Assembly (NCBI GenBank): GCA_019634635.1
Contig: JAHCBB010000004.1
Coordinates: 124,001 to 188,000 of the forward strand
Direction of reading: 5' to 3'
DNA from: Verrucomicrobiia bacterium
Lineage (GTDB): Bacteria; Verrucomicrobiota; Verrucomicrobiia; Limisphaerales; UBA9464
DNA: 64,000 bases
Under the pieces are notes generated by a model, which was not told the origin of the DNA, did no database searches, and saw only the letters and a list, made by a program, of their open reading frames with translations. The position numbers and the translations under genes were made by a program. Below are positions 53,387-62,700 of the stretch, piece by piece. How positions within the stretch are numbered: position 1 is the stretch's first letter; each line of letters starts with the position of its first letter.

Positions 53387-53838
53387 ATGAACCACAGCCC
53401 AATGAACAGTCAGTCCCTCCTTGCCATGGCCATCGCCTTCGGCACCGTTGCGACCCCGGGCGTTGCCTGGGCGGCCAGCTTCCGCGACTCCGCCGGTAGC
53501 TACTTCGATGGCGGCCGCACCTACAAGATGACCCTACCGGGACCGATCCCGGTGAACAAATTCTGGGCCTTCACGGTTTACGACAACCAGACGCGGTCGC
53601 TCCTTTCCACCGATCAGAGGTCGGCCGGCCTGGACAGCAACCGTCCCCAGCTCCAGAAGAGCCCGGACGGCGGCGCCACGGTCTGGTTCGGCCCCCAGCC
53701 TCCCACCGGCCACGAAGGCGAACTGGGTGCAAACGATGCCGGGCTGGGGCTATTTTCACCATTCTACAGCTTTACGGTCCGCTGGAACCCTGGTTTAACC
53801 AGACCTGGCAGCCGGGCGACCTCGAACTGACCAACTGA
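53387..53838 (+). pseudogene. DUF1214-domain remnant with two frameshifts
   Basis: Starts at ATG 53387 with signal peptide LLAMAIAFGTVATPGVAWAA joined directly to the C-terminal DUF1214 domain: SYFDGGRTYKMTLPGPIPVN, KFWAFTVYDNQTRSLLSTDQ, ATVWFGPQPPTGHE. The N-terminal DUF1254 domain is missing. After GHE the frame shifts near 53718, where the next frame reads NWVQTMPGWGYF, and again near 53753, where the third frame reads FTILQLYGPLEPWFNQTWQP, GDLELTN and a stop at 53838. All three pieces match the family in order, so this is one gene broken twice. The intact homologue follows at 53923. Confidence 0.75.
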
Positions 53839-53922
53839 ACTGCTTCGCCGCTGAAACTAGCGGCTGCGGGCAACGGACAGCCCACGCTTTCAAAGCCACC
53901 AGAGAGATGCCATAAACACACC

Positions 53923-55365
53923 ATGCCTCACAAGAACACTCGAACATTCATTCAATCCGTCTTCGCGGCCGGCCTTGCCTGCGCCGCGGTGGGTTTCAAC
54001 AGCAACCGGGTTCACGCCGAGGAAAACGTCCTCGAGGCCGTGCCTCTCGGCATCGAGGCCTACATTTACGGGTATCCGCTCGTCACGATGGAGATGACCC
54101 GCCGCGTGATGACCAACGTGGAACAACCCAAGGGCTCGCACGCCCCGATGGGGCAGTTCGTGCGGATGCGCCACTACCCCGACTCCAGCTACCGCGACGT
54201 GACGGCCCCCAATGCCGACACGCTGTATACCACGGCCTGGATTGATGTCGGCAAGGAGCCGTGGGTGCTGACCCTGCCCGACGCGCAGGACCGGTATTAC
54301 CTGTTCCCCATGCTCTCCGGGTGGACCGACGTGTTCCAGGTTCCCGGCAAGCGCACCACCGGCACGGGCCCGCAGAAATACGCCATCACCGGCCCGAACT
54401 GGCAGGGCACGCTCCCCGCCGGCGTGGTGGAATACAAATCGCCCACCTCCATCGTGTGGCTGCTGGGTCGCATCTACTGCACCGGCACGACGGAGGATTA
54501 CGCCGCCGTTCACAAGCTGCAGGACCAGATCTCGGTCGTGCCGCTGAGCTCGTACGGCAAGCCCTATACGCCGCCGCCCGGCAAGTTGGATCGGGCCATT
54601 GACATGAAGACCGCCGTCCGGGAGCAGGTCAACGCCTTGAGCGCGGACGCCTATTTCAACCTGCTGGCCCGGCTGATGAAGGACAACCCGCCCGGCGCTG
54701 CCGACCAGCCGATGCTGGCGAAGATGGCGAAGCTCGGCATCGCGCCCGGCCAGCCGTTCGACAGCGGCAAACTCGGCCCGGCGGCGAGGAAGGCCTTCTC
54801 CGAGGTTCCCAAGATCGCCAACGAAAAGGTCATGCTCTGGATGAAGGAAGCCCTGGTGACCGGCGATGCCAAGCTGGAGAATGGCTGGTTCTTCACCACC
54901 AAGACCGGCGGGTACGGGGTGAACTACATTCAGCGCGCCCTGATCACCGCCATCGGCCTCGGGGCCAACCGCCCGCAGGACGCCATCTACCCCACCTCCG
55001 AGGGGCCGGGTGCGCTCGAATCCTACTCCGGCGCCAAGAAATATGTGATGCACTTCCCCAAGGGCCAGCTCCCGCCCGCGAAGGGCTTCTGGTCGCTGAC
55101 CATGTACGACCAGGACTATTTCTTCGTGGCCAACCCGCTGAACCGTTACAGCATCAGCGCCCGCCAGAACTTGAAGCCCAATGCCGATGGCTCGGTGGAT
55201 CTCTACATCCAGAACCAAAGTCCGGGGGCGGACAAGGAGTCCAACTGGCTCCCTGCGCCGAAGGACAAGTTTGTCCTCATGCTCCGGCTCTACTGGCCGA
55301 GCGAGACCAATCCCTCGATCCTGGATGGAACCTGGAGGATTCCGCAGGTCAAGGCCGTGGAGTGA
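53923..55365 (+). CDS. DUF1254/DUF1214 domain-containing exported protein
   Basis: 480 residues from ATG 53923 with signal peptide SVFAAGLACAAVGF. The DUF1254 domain (~40-170) shows GIEAYIYGYPLVTMEMTRRV, APMGQFVRMRHYPD, VTAPNADTLYTTAWIDVGKE and YYLFPMLSGWTDVFQVPGKR. The DUF1214 domain (~355-475) shows KKYVMHFPKGQLPPAKGFWS, LTMYDQDYFFVANPLNRYSI and SNWLPAPKDKFVLMLRLYWP. The family is widespread and exported, and its biochemical function is unknown. It is intact, unlike the DUF1214 remnant before it, and is followed by a hairpin. Confidence 0.92.
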   Translation: MPHKNTRTFIQSVFAAGLACAAVGFNSNRVHAEENVLEAVPLGIEAYIYGYPLVTMEMTRRVMTNVEQPKGSHAPMGQFVRMRHYPDSSYRDVTAPNADTLYTTAWIDVGKEPWVLTLPDAQDRYYLFPMLSGWTDVFQVPGKRTTGTGPQKYAITGPNWQGTLPAGVVEYKSPTSIVWLLGRIYCTGTTEDYAAVHKLQDQISVVPLSSYGKPYTPPPGKLDRAIDMKTAVREQVNALSADAYFNLLARLMKDNPPGAADQPMLAKMAKLGIAPGQPFDSGKLGPAARKAFSEVPKIANEKVMLWMKEALVTGDAKLENGWFFTTKTGGYGVNYIQRALITAIGLGANRPQDAIYPTSEGPGALESYSGAKKYVMHFPKGQLPPAKGFWSLTMYDQDYFFVANPLNRYSISARQNLKPNADGSVDLYIQNQSPGADKESNWLPAPKDKFVLMLRLYWPSETNPSILDGTWRIPQVKAVE

Positions 55366-55386
55366 TTTGAATCGCCCATGAACCAC

Positions 55387-55414
55387 GCGGGCCGCTTCGC
55401 CAGGAGCAGCCCGC
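55387..55414 (+). terminator. Hairpin after the DUF1254 gene, related to the one at 53333
   Basis: A 12-bp stem (55387-55398 with 55403-55414) with a single C-A mismatch and one T-G pair, closed by GCCA and followed by TTATTC. Its sequence is close to the post-sulfatase hairpin (GCGGGCCGCT arm shared), suggesting a common origin. Confidence 0.5.
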
Positions 55415-55437
55415 TTATTCCAATTTGCTTTCAAGAT

Positions 55438-55459
55438 GATCGAAATCATGTTATCGATC
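55438..55459. repeat. Inverted repeat just upstream of the transposase
   Basis: GATCGA, 10 bases, TCGATC: a perfect 6-bp dyad that ends 4 bp before the transposase ATG. It may lie within the left end of the IS or serve its expression. The terminal inverted repeat itself cannot be fixed because the right end is lost. Confidence 0.35.
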
Positions 55460-55463
55460 ACGC

Positions 55464-56179
55464 ATGGCAAGACCGATTCGAATTGATCTGAGACTAGTGG
55501 CTCGGGCGTCACAGACGGTGAAGAGCACCGACAATCTGGATGAGTTTCGCTCCGCGTTGGCTGTCCTACTCCCGGCCAAGGTGGGACTGACCTTGGAGCG
55601 AACCGCCGAGATGCTCGGTGTCGGAACGGCTTCGATCAATCGGATGCAGGCTCGGGTCCGATCCGGCCGGACGTCCGGCTCCGCAATACGCAACTGGGGA
55701 GGCCGGCGGCAGTCATTGCTGACGCGGGAAGAAGAAGTGGAGTTCCTGAAGCCGTGGGCGGAGCAAGCGCGGGACGCCGGGCTTCTGGTCCTTTCACCGA
55801 TTCGAGCGGCGCTGGCCCAGCGAGTCGGGCGTCCGGTCAAAGCCTCGGTGGTCTGGCGACTGTTAGCACGGCACGGGTGGCGCAAAGTGGCGCCGGATAC
55901 CCGGCATCCGAGGAACGATCCGCGTGTCATGCAGGCCTGGAAAAAAAACTCCCCAAGACGCTGGATGCCTTGCTCTGTAGGGGCGCCGTCAAAGAACGGA
56001 GGATTCGATTGATCTTCCAGGACGAGGCACGCTTTGGACGGATGGCCAAGCCCCGGCGGTGTTGGGCGCCCAAACCGTGCCGGCCGGTCATGCTCAACGG
56101 CTACGAGCGAGAATTCGTGTACGTCTATGGAGCGGTGAGTCCACGAGAGGGCGATCTGGATTGGAAGATCTGCCCGCAG
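55464..56179 (+). mobile_element. IS630-family transposase, truncated, with frameshift at an A8 run
   Basis: The first part (from ATG 55464) has the helix-turn-helix region (LTLERTAEMLGVGTASINRM) and the winged linker (RPVKASVVWRLLARHGWRKV). At 55941-55948 eight A's occur; a -1 shift there continues as KLPKTLDALLCRGAVKERRI, RLIFQDEARFGRMAKPRRCW and FVYVYGAVSPREGDLDWKIC. The first catalytic Asp is in IFQDEARFG, but the chain stops matching at WKICPQ (about 56179), so the second Asp and the Glu of the DDE triad are missing. The A8 may be a programmed slippery site, as in some IS elements, or a mutation. The element is dead. Beyond 56180 the DNA is a delta-60 repeat remnant. Confidence 0.85.
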
Positions 56180-56180
56180 C

Positions 56181-57011
56181 CTTGTCCGGCTGCATCCGGA
56201 CGGCACCCTGGATGGGTCGTACCGGGTGGCCCTGGCGCCGGCGGAGGTGCGCGCCCTCGTCGTGGAGCCGGGCGGACGGCTCATCGTGGGCGGTGCCTTT
56301 CGCGCCGTGGGGGGCATGGCGCGACGGGCGATGGTGCGCCTGCTGGAGGATGGGACGCCGGATCCGGAATTTGATTCCGGCCCTGGACGGCCGGAGCGAA
56401 GTGTACCAGGTGTCGCGGAGCGACGATGGAAGCTACTGGGTGGGTGGTGCCGATCTGGCCCTGGGGCAGGGGGGCCGACGCCAACGTCCGGCATGGTTCG
56501 CCTTGATGCCAATGGCGCCCGCCTGACCGTCTTCCCTCAGGCGACGGGCTCGATCCTCGCCTTTCTGCCCGGAACGCGTCTGTTGACGGTCAACGCGTCG
56601 GGCGTCGTCCGGCGGTTTCTTCCCGATGGGTACGTGGATTCCGAGTTCCGGGTGTCCACAGTGGAGGGTTCTCCATGGAATCCGCCCCCGATGGCTGCCG
56701 ACCCGGCCGGCTATTTTCTCTTTGGCAGGGGAACGTTGGTTCAAGGTCACCCGAGTTCCGGAGTGTTCCGCATTCTGGAGGGGGGCGATGTGGACCGAAG
56801 CTTTCAGATGCCCCTGCCGGGTGCGTCCCGACAGCTCTCAAACTACACGGTGACGGCCGCGGTTCCCAGCGACCCCGGGACGATCCCTGCGGCCATGTTC
56901 GACAACGACTTTAAGAAGTACCGAGATCCTGCGGATGCGGTTGGCGACGGACTGGCGGATTTCGCCCAGCGTAAATTTCACAGTAATTGCGGCGACCAGA
57001 ACTCTGCATGA
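56181..57011 (+). pseudogene. Delta-60 repeat (DUF5122) protein remnant
   Basis: Directly after the truncated transposase the frame reads LVRLHPDGTLDGSYRVALAP, EVRALVVEPGGRLIVGGAFR and DGTPDPEFDSG, typical DUF5122 propeller blades, with no start codon of its own. Around 56385 the pattern jumps to another frame (LDGRSEVYQVSRSDDGSYWV, GGAD) and returns near 56480 (GMVRLDANGARLTVFPQATG), so there are two compensating shifts. Later blades are visible up to about 56830 (GVFRILEGGDVDRSFQMPLP); the tail to the stop at 57011 is not recognisable. The 5' part is absent, lost at the IS junction. Intact family members are large exported or surface proteins. Confidence 0.75.
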
Positions 57012-57143
57012 CTTTGTGTGGGTGGCGGGAGGGGCGCAGCGGCGGATAGCGCGCATCTTGGAAAGGAATTCCTCGCCCTGGGCGCGGCAGCGTCCTCGAT
57101 ATCGTCGCAGGGATGGGTGCGGCGGTTTCGGGCATGGTGTGGT
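57012..57143. other. Gap between delta-60 remnant and vapC-like gene
   Basis: 132 bp without a recognisable gene or repeat; it follows decayed sequence and borders the convergent toxin gene. Confidence 0.3.
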
Positions 57144-57557
57144 TCAGAGAAAGGGGTTGATGACCTTCACGCCGTCGTAGTCCTGGCCGTGGTTGAGGTC
57201 TTCGGAGTAAAGGGTGTGGCAGCCCAGATCCTGCGCGGCGGCGATGATGGCGGCGTCCCAGTGGGATATGGCGTGCGCCAGGCGAAGCGCCCAGGCGCGA
57301 CGGATGAGGGAAACGGTGACGGGAAGAACAGTCACACCGTCCAGGGACTCCAGCAGTGCTTGAACGTTGAGTTCAGTGAGTCCGAGTTCCTCTTTGCGGA
57401 GCGCGTTGGAGATGTATTCCTGGACCACCTGGGCGGAGATGGCGAAGTCCAGGCTGGCGACAAGGTCGGAGGCGATGCGGCGTTTCGCCGCGTCGGACGG
57501 AGCGCGGGAACCGGCGTAGAGCAGGATGTTGGTGTCGAGAAAGCGCTCAGCGGTCAT
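57144..57557 (-). CDS. VapC-like PIN-domain toxin
   Basis: 137 residues from ATG 57557 (ATG 57566 is an alternative). PIN-domain ribonuclease with the acidic set visible: Asp8 in FLDTNILLYA, Glu47 in VVQEYIS, Asp101 in ISHWDAAIIAAA and Asp120 in LYSEDLNHGQ. These coordinate Mg for RNA cleavage; VapC toxins often cut initiator tRNA or rRNA, but the target here is unknown. It overlaps the 3' end of the upstream antitoxin gene by 11 bp, typical of a co-translated toxin-antitoxin pair, antitoxin first. Confidence 0.9.
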   Translation of the reverse strand: MTAERFLDTNILLYAGSRAPSDAAKRRIASDLVASLDFAISAQVVQEYISNALRKEELGLTELNVQALLESLDGVTVLPVTVSLIRRAWALRLAHAISHWDAAIIAAAQDLGCHTLYSEDLNHGQDYDGVKVINPFL

Positions 57558-57786
57558 AGATTTCATCCCGCTTCAGGGGTTGCATGGGCTCGGTGTTGGA
57601 GGCTTGGAGGGCTTGCAGGAGTTTCCGGGAGTGGGCGTGACGCCGGAACTCAGAATCAGGAATCTCATGCGTCGTGACGTATTCGAGCCCCTGCTGGACC
57701 AATTCCTTGAGGGTGGTCTTGCGCTGGGCGGCGGTGATTTTGGCCCGATGGAGCAGGTTTTCAGGCAAATCGAAGGTGGTTTTCAT
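57547..57786 (-). CDS. VapB-type antitoxin
   Basis: 79 residues from ATG 57786. MKTTFDLPENLLHRAKITAA, then RKTTLKELVQQGLEYV, is the ribbon-helix-helix fold of RHH/VapB-like antitoxins; the C-terminal tail (LLQALQASNTEPMQPLKRDE) would wrap the toxin. A good promoter-like sequence (57796-57824) ends 9 bp before the ATG, implying a leaderless or nearly leaderless mRNA and autoregulation at that site. Confidence 0.85.
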   Translation of the reverse strand: MKTTFDLPENLLHRAKITAAQRKTTLKELVQQGLEYVTTHEIPDSEFRRHAHSRKLLQALQASNTEPMQPLKRDEIYDR

Positions 57787-57795
57787 GTCTGGAAA

Positions 57796-57824
57796 GCAAT
57801 ACAGTTAGCCAGCCAAGCTGTCAA
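57796..57824 (-). promoter_or_regulatory. Predicted promoter of the VapBC pair
   Basis: On the minus strand: TTGACA (57824-57819), 17 bases, TATTGC (57801-57796). The -35 is perfect and the spacing ideal; the -10 keeps TAT only. Transcription would start about 57789, three bases before the antitoxin ATG at 57786. Confidence 0.5.
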
Positions 57825-58252
57825 ACAAGCCTCCAGCGCAGGGCGAACAAGATTTGCTTCTGGATAACGGGGCTGAGTTTGCTGCGAACGTTGGCGCAAG
57901 GCGGTCGCGCCCGGTTTCGGCGACCTCCCATTGGAGGCGCGCTTGTTGGGCGGGGTCGGGAGATTTCCCCGATTCGTTCCGGAGTTCGCGGATGCGCTTT
58001 TGATATTTCTGAGTGTTTTCTCGGAGCTGGCCACCTGGTCGTCAGCCCAGCCGTCGAGCTTGGGGGCCACTTCAGTCGTTGTCTGGCTTCCCCCGGTGGA
58101 GGGTCCTCCCGAGCCGTCGGTGTGTGGGGTTTCCACAGGGTTGGTTCGTGGTTGAGCGGATGGCTCGTCGGAAGCCTCCACCGGGTCAGTCGTTGTCTGG
58201 CCTCCCGCGGGGGGGTGAGGTGGAAAGGCGGTGAGATATCCGAGCCCCGGGA
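57825..58252. other. Gene-poor stretch with a short direct repeat
   Basis: About 430 bp without a supported gene. Long frames on both strands have no similarity and biased composition. A near-identical 20-bp sequence occurs twice, 114 bp apart: TCAGTCGTTGTCTGGC plus a TTCC/CTCC end at 58072-58091 and 58186-58205, both followed by G/C-rich purine runs. It may be a remnant of a repeat or of a degraded gene. Confidence 0.35.
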
Positions 58253-59734
58253 TCAGGAGAGGATTTCCTTGATCACATGGCCGTGGACATCGGTGAGACG
58301 GCGCTCGATGCCGTTGTGGTAGTAGCTGAGGCGTTCGTGATCGAGCCCGAGGAGGTGGAGGAGCGTGGCGTGGAAGTCGTAAAGGGTGCAGACGTTCTCC
58401 ACCGCCTTGAATCCGAGTTCGTCGGTGGCGCCGAAGCTGAAAGGGGCCTTGACGCCCGCGCCGCTGAGCCAGGCGGTAAAGCCATTTGGATTGTGATCGC
58501 GGCCGGTGGCATCCTTCTGGAAGGTCGGCATCCGGCCGAACTCGGTGACCCAGACGACCAGGGTGTCCTCGAGAAGCCCCCGTTGTTTCAAATCGCGCAT
58601 CAGCGCCGCGGCCGGCCGGTCGAAGATGCGGGCGTGGATGTCATATTGCTCCTTGAGTTTGCGGTGGCCATCCCAGTTGCCGACGCCCTCACCCATGGCG
58701 TAGGCGCCGTTGAACAATTCGACGAAGCGGACCCCGCGCTCGAGCAGCCGGCGGGCGAGGAGGCAATTCCGGGCGAATCCGGCGCGGATCGGGTCGGGAT
58801 CATCCGCGCCGTAATCCTTGAGCGCGGCGGGTGATTCCTTCGAAAGATTGCTGACTTCGGGGACCGAGAGCTGCATGCGCGCGGCGAGTTCGTAACTGGC
58901 GATGCGGGCCGCGAGTTCGAAGTCGCCGGGGAAGGCCTCCAGATGCTTTTCGTTGAGCCGGCGCAGGAGGTCGCGGGCGGCCTGGTCGGACTTCGGCGGC
59001 ACGCCGGCCGGCGGGGTGATGTTGAGCACCCGTCTCTGGGCGTTGAACGCGGTGCCCTGAAAGACCGCGGGGAGGAAGGCGTTGTTCCAATTGTTGACCC
59101 CGGCCTGGGGGACACCACGTGGATCGGGCAGCGCAACAAAGGCCGGAAGGTCCTCCGCTTCGGATCCAAGGCCGTAGCTGATCCAGGAGCCCATGCTGGG
59201 GAAGCCATCCAGGGTGAACCCGGTGCTGATCTGGTTTTCCGCGGGCCCGTGGGTGTTGCTCTTCGCGGTCAGTGAATGAATGAAGCACATGTCATCCACA
59301 AGTTCGGCGAGGTGCGGGAAGAGGCTGGAGACCATCTTGCCGCATTCCCCGCGCGGGGCGAAATCGTAGAGGGGCCGGGCGAGGTTGCCGTTCTCCCCCT
59401 GGAAGGTGAGAAAATTCTCCGCCTGCCCGGGCATCGGCTTTCCGTGGGAGCGGTAGAGTTCCGGCTTGTAATCCCACGAATCCATGTGGCTGACCGCGCC
59501 GGACATGAACATGACAAGCACGCGTCTGGCCTTCGGGGCAAAATGGGGGGGACGCGGTGCAAGCGGGCGGTCCGGCCGGATGGCCGGGCGCCACGCAGCG
59601 CCTTCTGCGCCGAGGAGGCGGTTGGTGGCAAGCAGCTGCGCCAGGGCGATGCCGGCGATGCCGGAGCTGGCGCTTTCCAGGAAGCGCCGGCGATTCAGCA
59701 ACTGCCGTCCACCGATTGAAAGCAGGGGTGCCAT
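58253..59734 (-). CDS. DUF1501 family exported protein
   Basis: 493 residues from ATG 59734. The N-terminus [20 protein letters not shown] is a twin-arginine signal. The DUF1501 sulfatase-like fold shows [95 protein letters not shown] and [20 protein letters not shown]. The family is abundant in Planctomycetes and Verrucomicrobia and almost always sits next to a PSD1 cytochrome gene, as here 12 bp downstream of it. The pair is thought to act in the periplasm on polymers, but its reaction is unknown. Confidence 0.93.
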   Translation of the reverse strand: MAPLLSIGGRQLLNRRRFLESASSGIAGIALAQLLATNRLLGAEGAAWRPAIRPDRPLAPRPPHFAPKARRVLVMFMSGAVSHMDSWDYKPELYRSHGKPMPGQAENFLTFQGENGNLARPLYDFAPRGECGKMVSSLFPHLAELVDDMCFIHSLTAKSNTHGPAENQISTGFTLDGFPSMGSWISYGLGSEAEDLPAFVALPDPRGVPQAGVNNWNNAFLPAVFQGTAFNAQRRVLNITPPAGVPPKSDQAARDLLRRLNEKHLEAFPGDFELAARIASYELAARMQLSVPEVSNLSKESPAALKDYGADDPDPIRAGFARNCLLARRLLERGVRFVELFNGAYAMGEGVGNWDGHRKLKEQYDIHARIFDRPAAALMRDLKQRGLLEDTLVVWVTEFGRMPTFQKDATGRDHNPNGFTAWLSGAGVKAPFSFGATDELGFKAVENVCTLYDFHATLLHLLGLDHERLSYYHNGIERRLTDVHGHVIKEILS

Positions 59735-59746
59735 GGGATGGGGTTC

Positions 59747-62700
59747 TCAGGGGAGGTGAACGAATTCATTCGCATTGAGCAGCACGCGGCAGAACTGGGC
59801 CGTGCCGTGTTCGTTGATGAATTCGACGCCGAGGGTTTCCTCCTCCGCGTCGGGTGTCCGGGCGAACGCGAGTTGAAATCCGAGGCGGACCTGTGCCGGG
59901 GGCCTGGCACCCGCCTGCCGCTCGAGGCGTTCCGCCATCAGCGCCGCCTGCTGACCGACGAAGGTGCTGTTGAAGAGGTTCAACGCCTGGATGGGCGTGG
60001 TGGACCGCGGCCGTCTCGGTTGTTCCTGCCCCGCATCCGGGCAATCGAGGGCGCCGAACGTGCCGTCCTGTTCCATGCGGACCTTGGTCATGTACACCAT
60101 GCGCCGCCATTCCGCCGGACCGAACACCTCCTTCGGCTCGTAGACGCGAACGTAGTTGTCGTTCGGCTTGAAGGCACTGAAGCCGGGGCCGCCCATTCCC
60201 AGATCGAGCGTGCCGGCGGCGGCGAGCATGGCGTCTCGAATGACCTCCGCTTCGAGGCGCCTCGGGGGAAAGCGCCAGAGCAGGCGGGTCTCCGCATCCA
60301 CCGCCAGCGCCACGGGATCCGGGCGGCTGCTTTGGCGGAAGGTGCGGGAGAGGCAGATCAGCCGGTGCATTTTCTTGAGGCTCCAGCCCTGCGCGATGAA
60401 TTCGGTCGCCAGCCAGTCGAGCAAACCCGGATGCGTCGGACGGGCGCCATTGATCCCGAAATCGCTCGGTGTGCTGACGATTCCCTCGCCGAAATGGTGA
60501 TGCCACAGCCGGTTGACCAGCACCCGGGCGGGCAGGGGGTTTTTCGGATCCGCAAGCCAGGCGGCCAGCGCCAGACGGCGTTGCGGTTCGCTGGCATCCG
60601 GGGCGAGGTGGAACGGAGGACCGATTCGGGACAGGGCCGCGGGTGCGATTTCCTCGCGCCGCTGCATCGGGTCGCCGCGGTGCAACCGCCAGACGGTCTG
60701 CGGCTCGGCCTCGAAACGCCCGGCATAGATCATCGGCGCGATTTGAAGCCTCCCCAATTCGGTGGCGATCCGCCTCCGTTCGGCCAGCAACCCTTCCAGG
60801 CGCTCCCGGCGTTGCTCATCAGCAATGTGGGTCTCGTAAATCGGGTGGATCTCAGCCCCGGGCACATAGGGTTGGCGGTCTACGGAAGAGGCGACCACCC
60901 GCCAGTGTCCCGCCTCGCCAGCCACGGCGATTTCATATCGCACCGGCAGACGATCGGTGAATTTCCCCTCCCGATCCCGGGACCAGAGGACCCGGTCAAT
61001 CCGGACGGCTTCCGGGAATTCGATTTCCACCCATCCCTGGCCGTCTTCGCCGGAACGCCAGCTGTGACTGTTACCGTATTCTCCGTCATGGATGTGCTCG
61101 AGCTTGTGAAGGGCGGAATCGGGGGGGGGGCCGGAGGCGGTGGCGCGGGCGCCGGTGGCGGCGAGGGCGACGTTTCTTGGAGGTTCTCCGGCGGTGAACA
61201 CCTCCAGTTCATCAACGCAGGGTGCGAGGCCTGTGGTTTCGAAGACGGTCAACCGGAGCCGTTTGGCGTCGGTCGGCTCGAATCGCTCCACCGTCAGGCG
61301 GGGATGGACCGGAGGGCGGATGGGCCCGGTTCCCGCGATCGGTTTCCATTCGATTTCGGAGCCGTTCCGAAGTCCGGACTCGATGACGTAGTGGGTGGGC
61401 AGACGATCGGAAAAGTGCCCCTGGCGGTCGCGGGACCAGACAATCCGGCTGATGGTTTCGCGGGCGGCGAATTCGATCTGCACCCACCCGCGGCCCGCCT
61501 CGCTGGACATCCAACTCCGGTCGTTGCCGTACTGGCCGTCATGGAGGTGCTCGAGTTTGTGCCGCGCCGACGTGGTGCTGCCGCTGGCGGTGGCGCGGGC
61601 GCCCGCGGAGGCGAGCGCCACGTTGCGCGGTTCCGCGCCGCCGGTGAAAACCTCGAGCTCGTCGAGGCACGGCTCGATCAAGCCGAGCGTCGGATGAAGA
61701 TTCGCGTGGTAAATGGTGAAGCGCACGAAGTCGGCATCCACCGGAGCGAAGCATTCCTCGTTGAGCGCGGGATGGGTTTCCACGGCGGCTCCGGCCTCCG
61801 GCCTGGCCGGCGGTTCAAACGGCGAGAGCTGCCGTTCGACGCGGGCCAACTCGAGGCTGAGGCTTGCGGATTTCCGGGTCGTTGCCTCGTCCTCCGTGGT
61901 GCGCCAGGGACGTTCTCCATGGCGCACGCCGGAGAAAATCCCCTGCATGGCGTAGTAATCCGCCTGGGAGATGGGATCAAACTTATGGTCGTGGCAGCGT
62001 GCGCAACTGACGGTGAGCGCCAGGAATGCGGACCCGGCGCCCAGCACCATGTCGTTGAGTTCGTCCTGCCGGGCGAGGCGGATGGATTCCTCATCCCGGC
62101 CGACTTGTCCCGGGAGCAGGGCTGCCTTGGCGACCATGAACCCGGTCGCGGCATCCGCCCCCGTGAGGTCTCCGGCGAGTTGATCCCGGATGAATTCGGG
62201 ATAGGGCTTGTCCTCGTTGAGAGCGCGGATGACATAATCGCGGTAAGGCCAGGCGTTGTCCCGGGGGGTATTGACCTCGAAACCGTGGGTCTCACCAAAC
62301 GCGACGATGTCGAGCCAATGGCGGGCCCATCGCTCTCCGTACCGCGGAGAGGCGAGCAACGCATCCACGAGCTTTTCATAGGCCAGGGGATCCGGATCGC
62401 ACTCAAAGGCATCCACCTCCTCCGGGCAGGGGGGGAGTCCATGGAGATTGAAGTGAAGGCGCCGGATCAACGTGCGGCGATCCGCCTCGGGCGAGAAGGC
62501 CAGACCGTTCCGCTGCAGGTCCCGTCCGATGAACGCATCAATCGGTGTGACGTTCCCGGAGGCGTCCGCCAGGGCGTCCGGGACCCCGGGCCGTTCGAGC
62601 GGCTGAAACGCCCAGTGATGGTCCCCGGGATGGACCACGGTGGCGGTGGCGCTGTCCGGCCAGGGAGCCCCGAGATCAATCCACGCGCGGAGCAGGCCGG

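Noticed and set aside
57783..58181. Minus-strand frame rich in Ser/Thr/Gln upstream of the VapBC pair
   Set aside because: It overlaps the predicted promoter of the pair and the antitoxin start, and has no recognisable domain.
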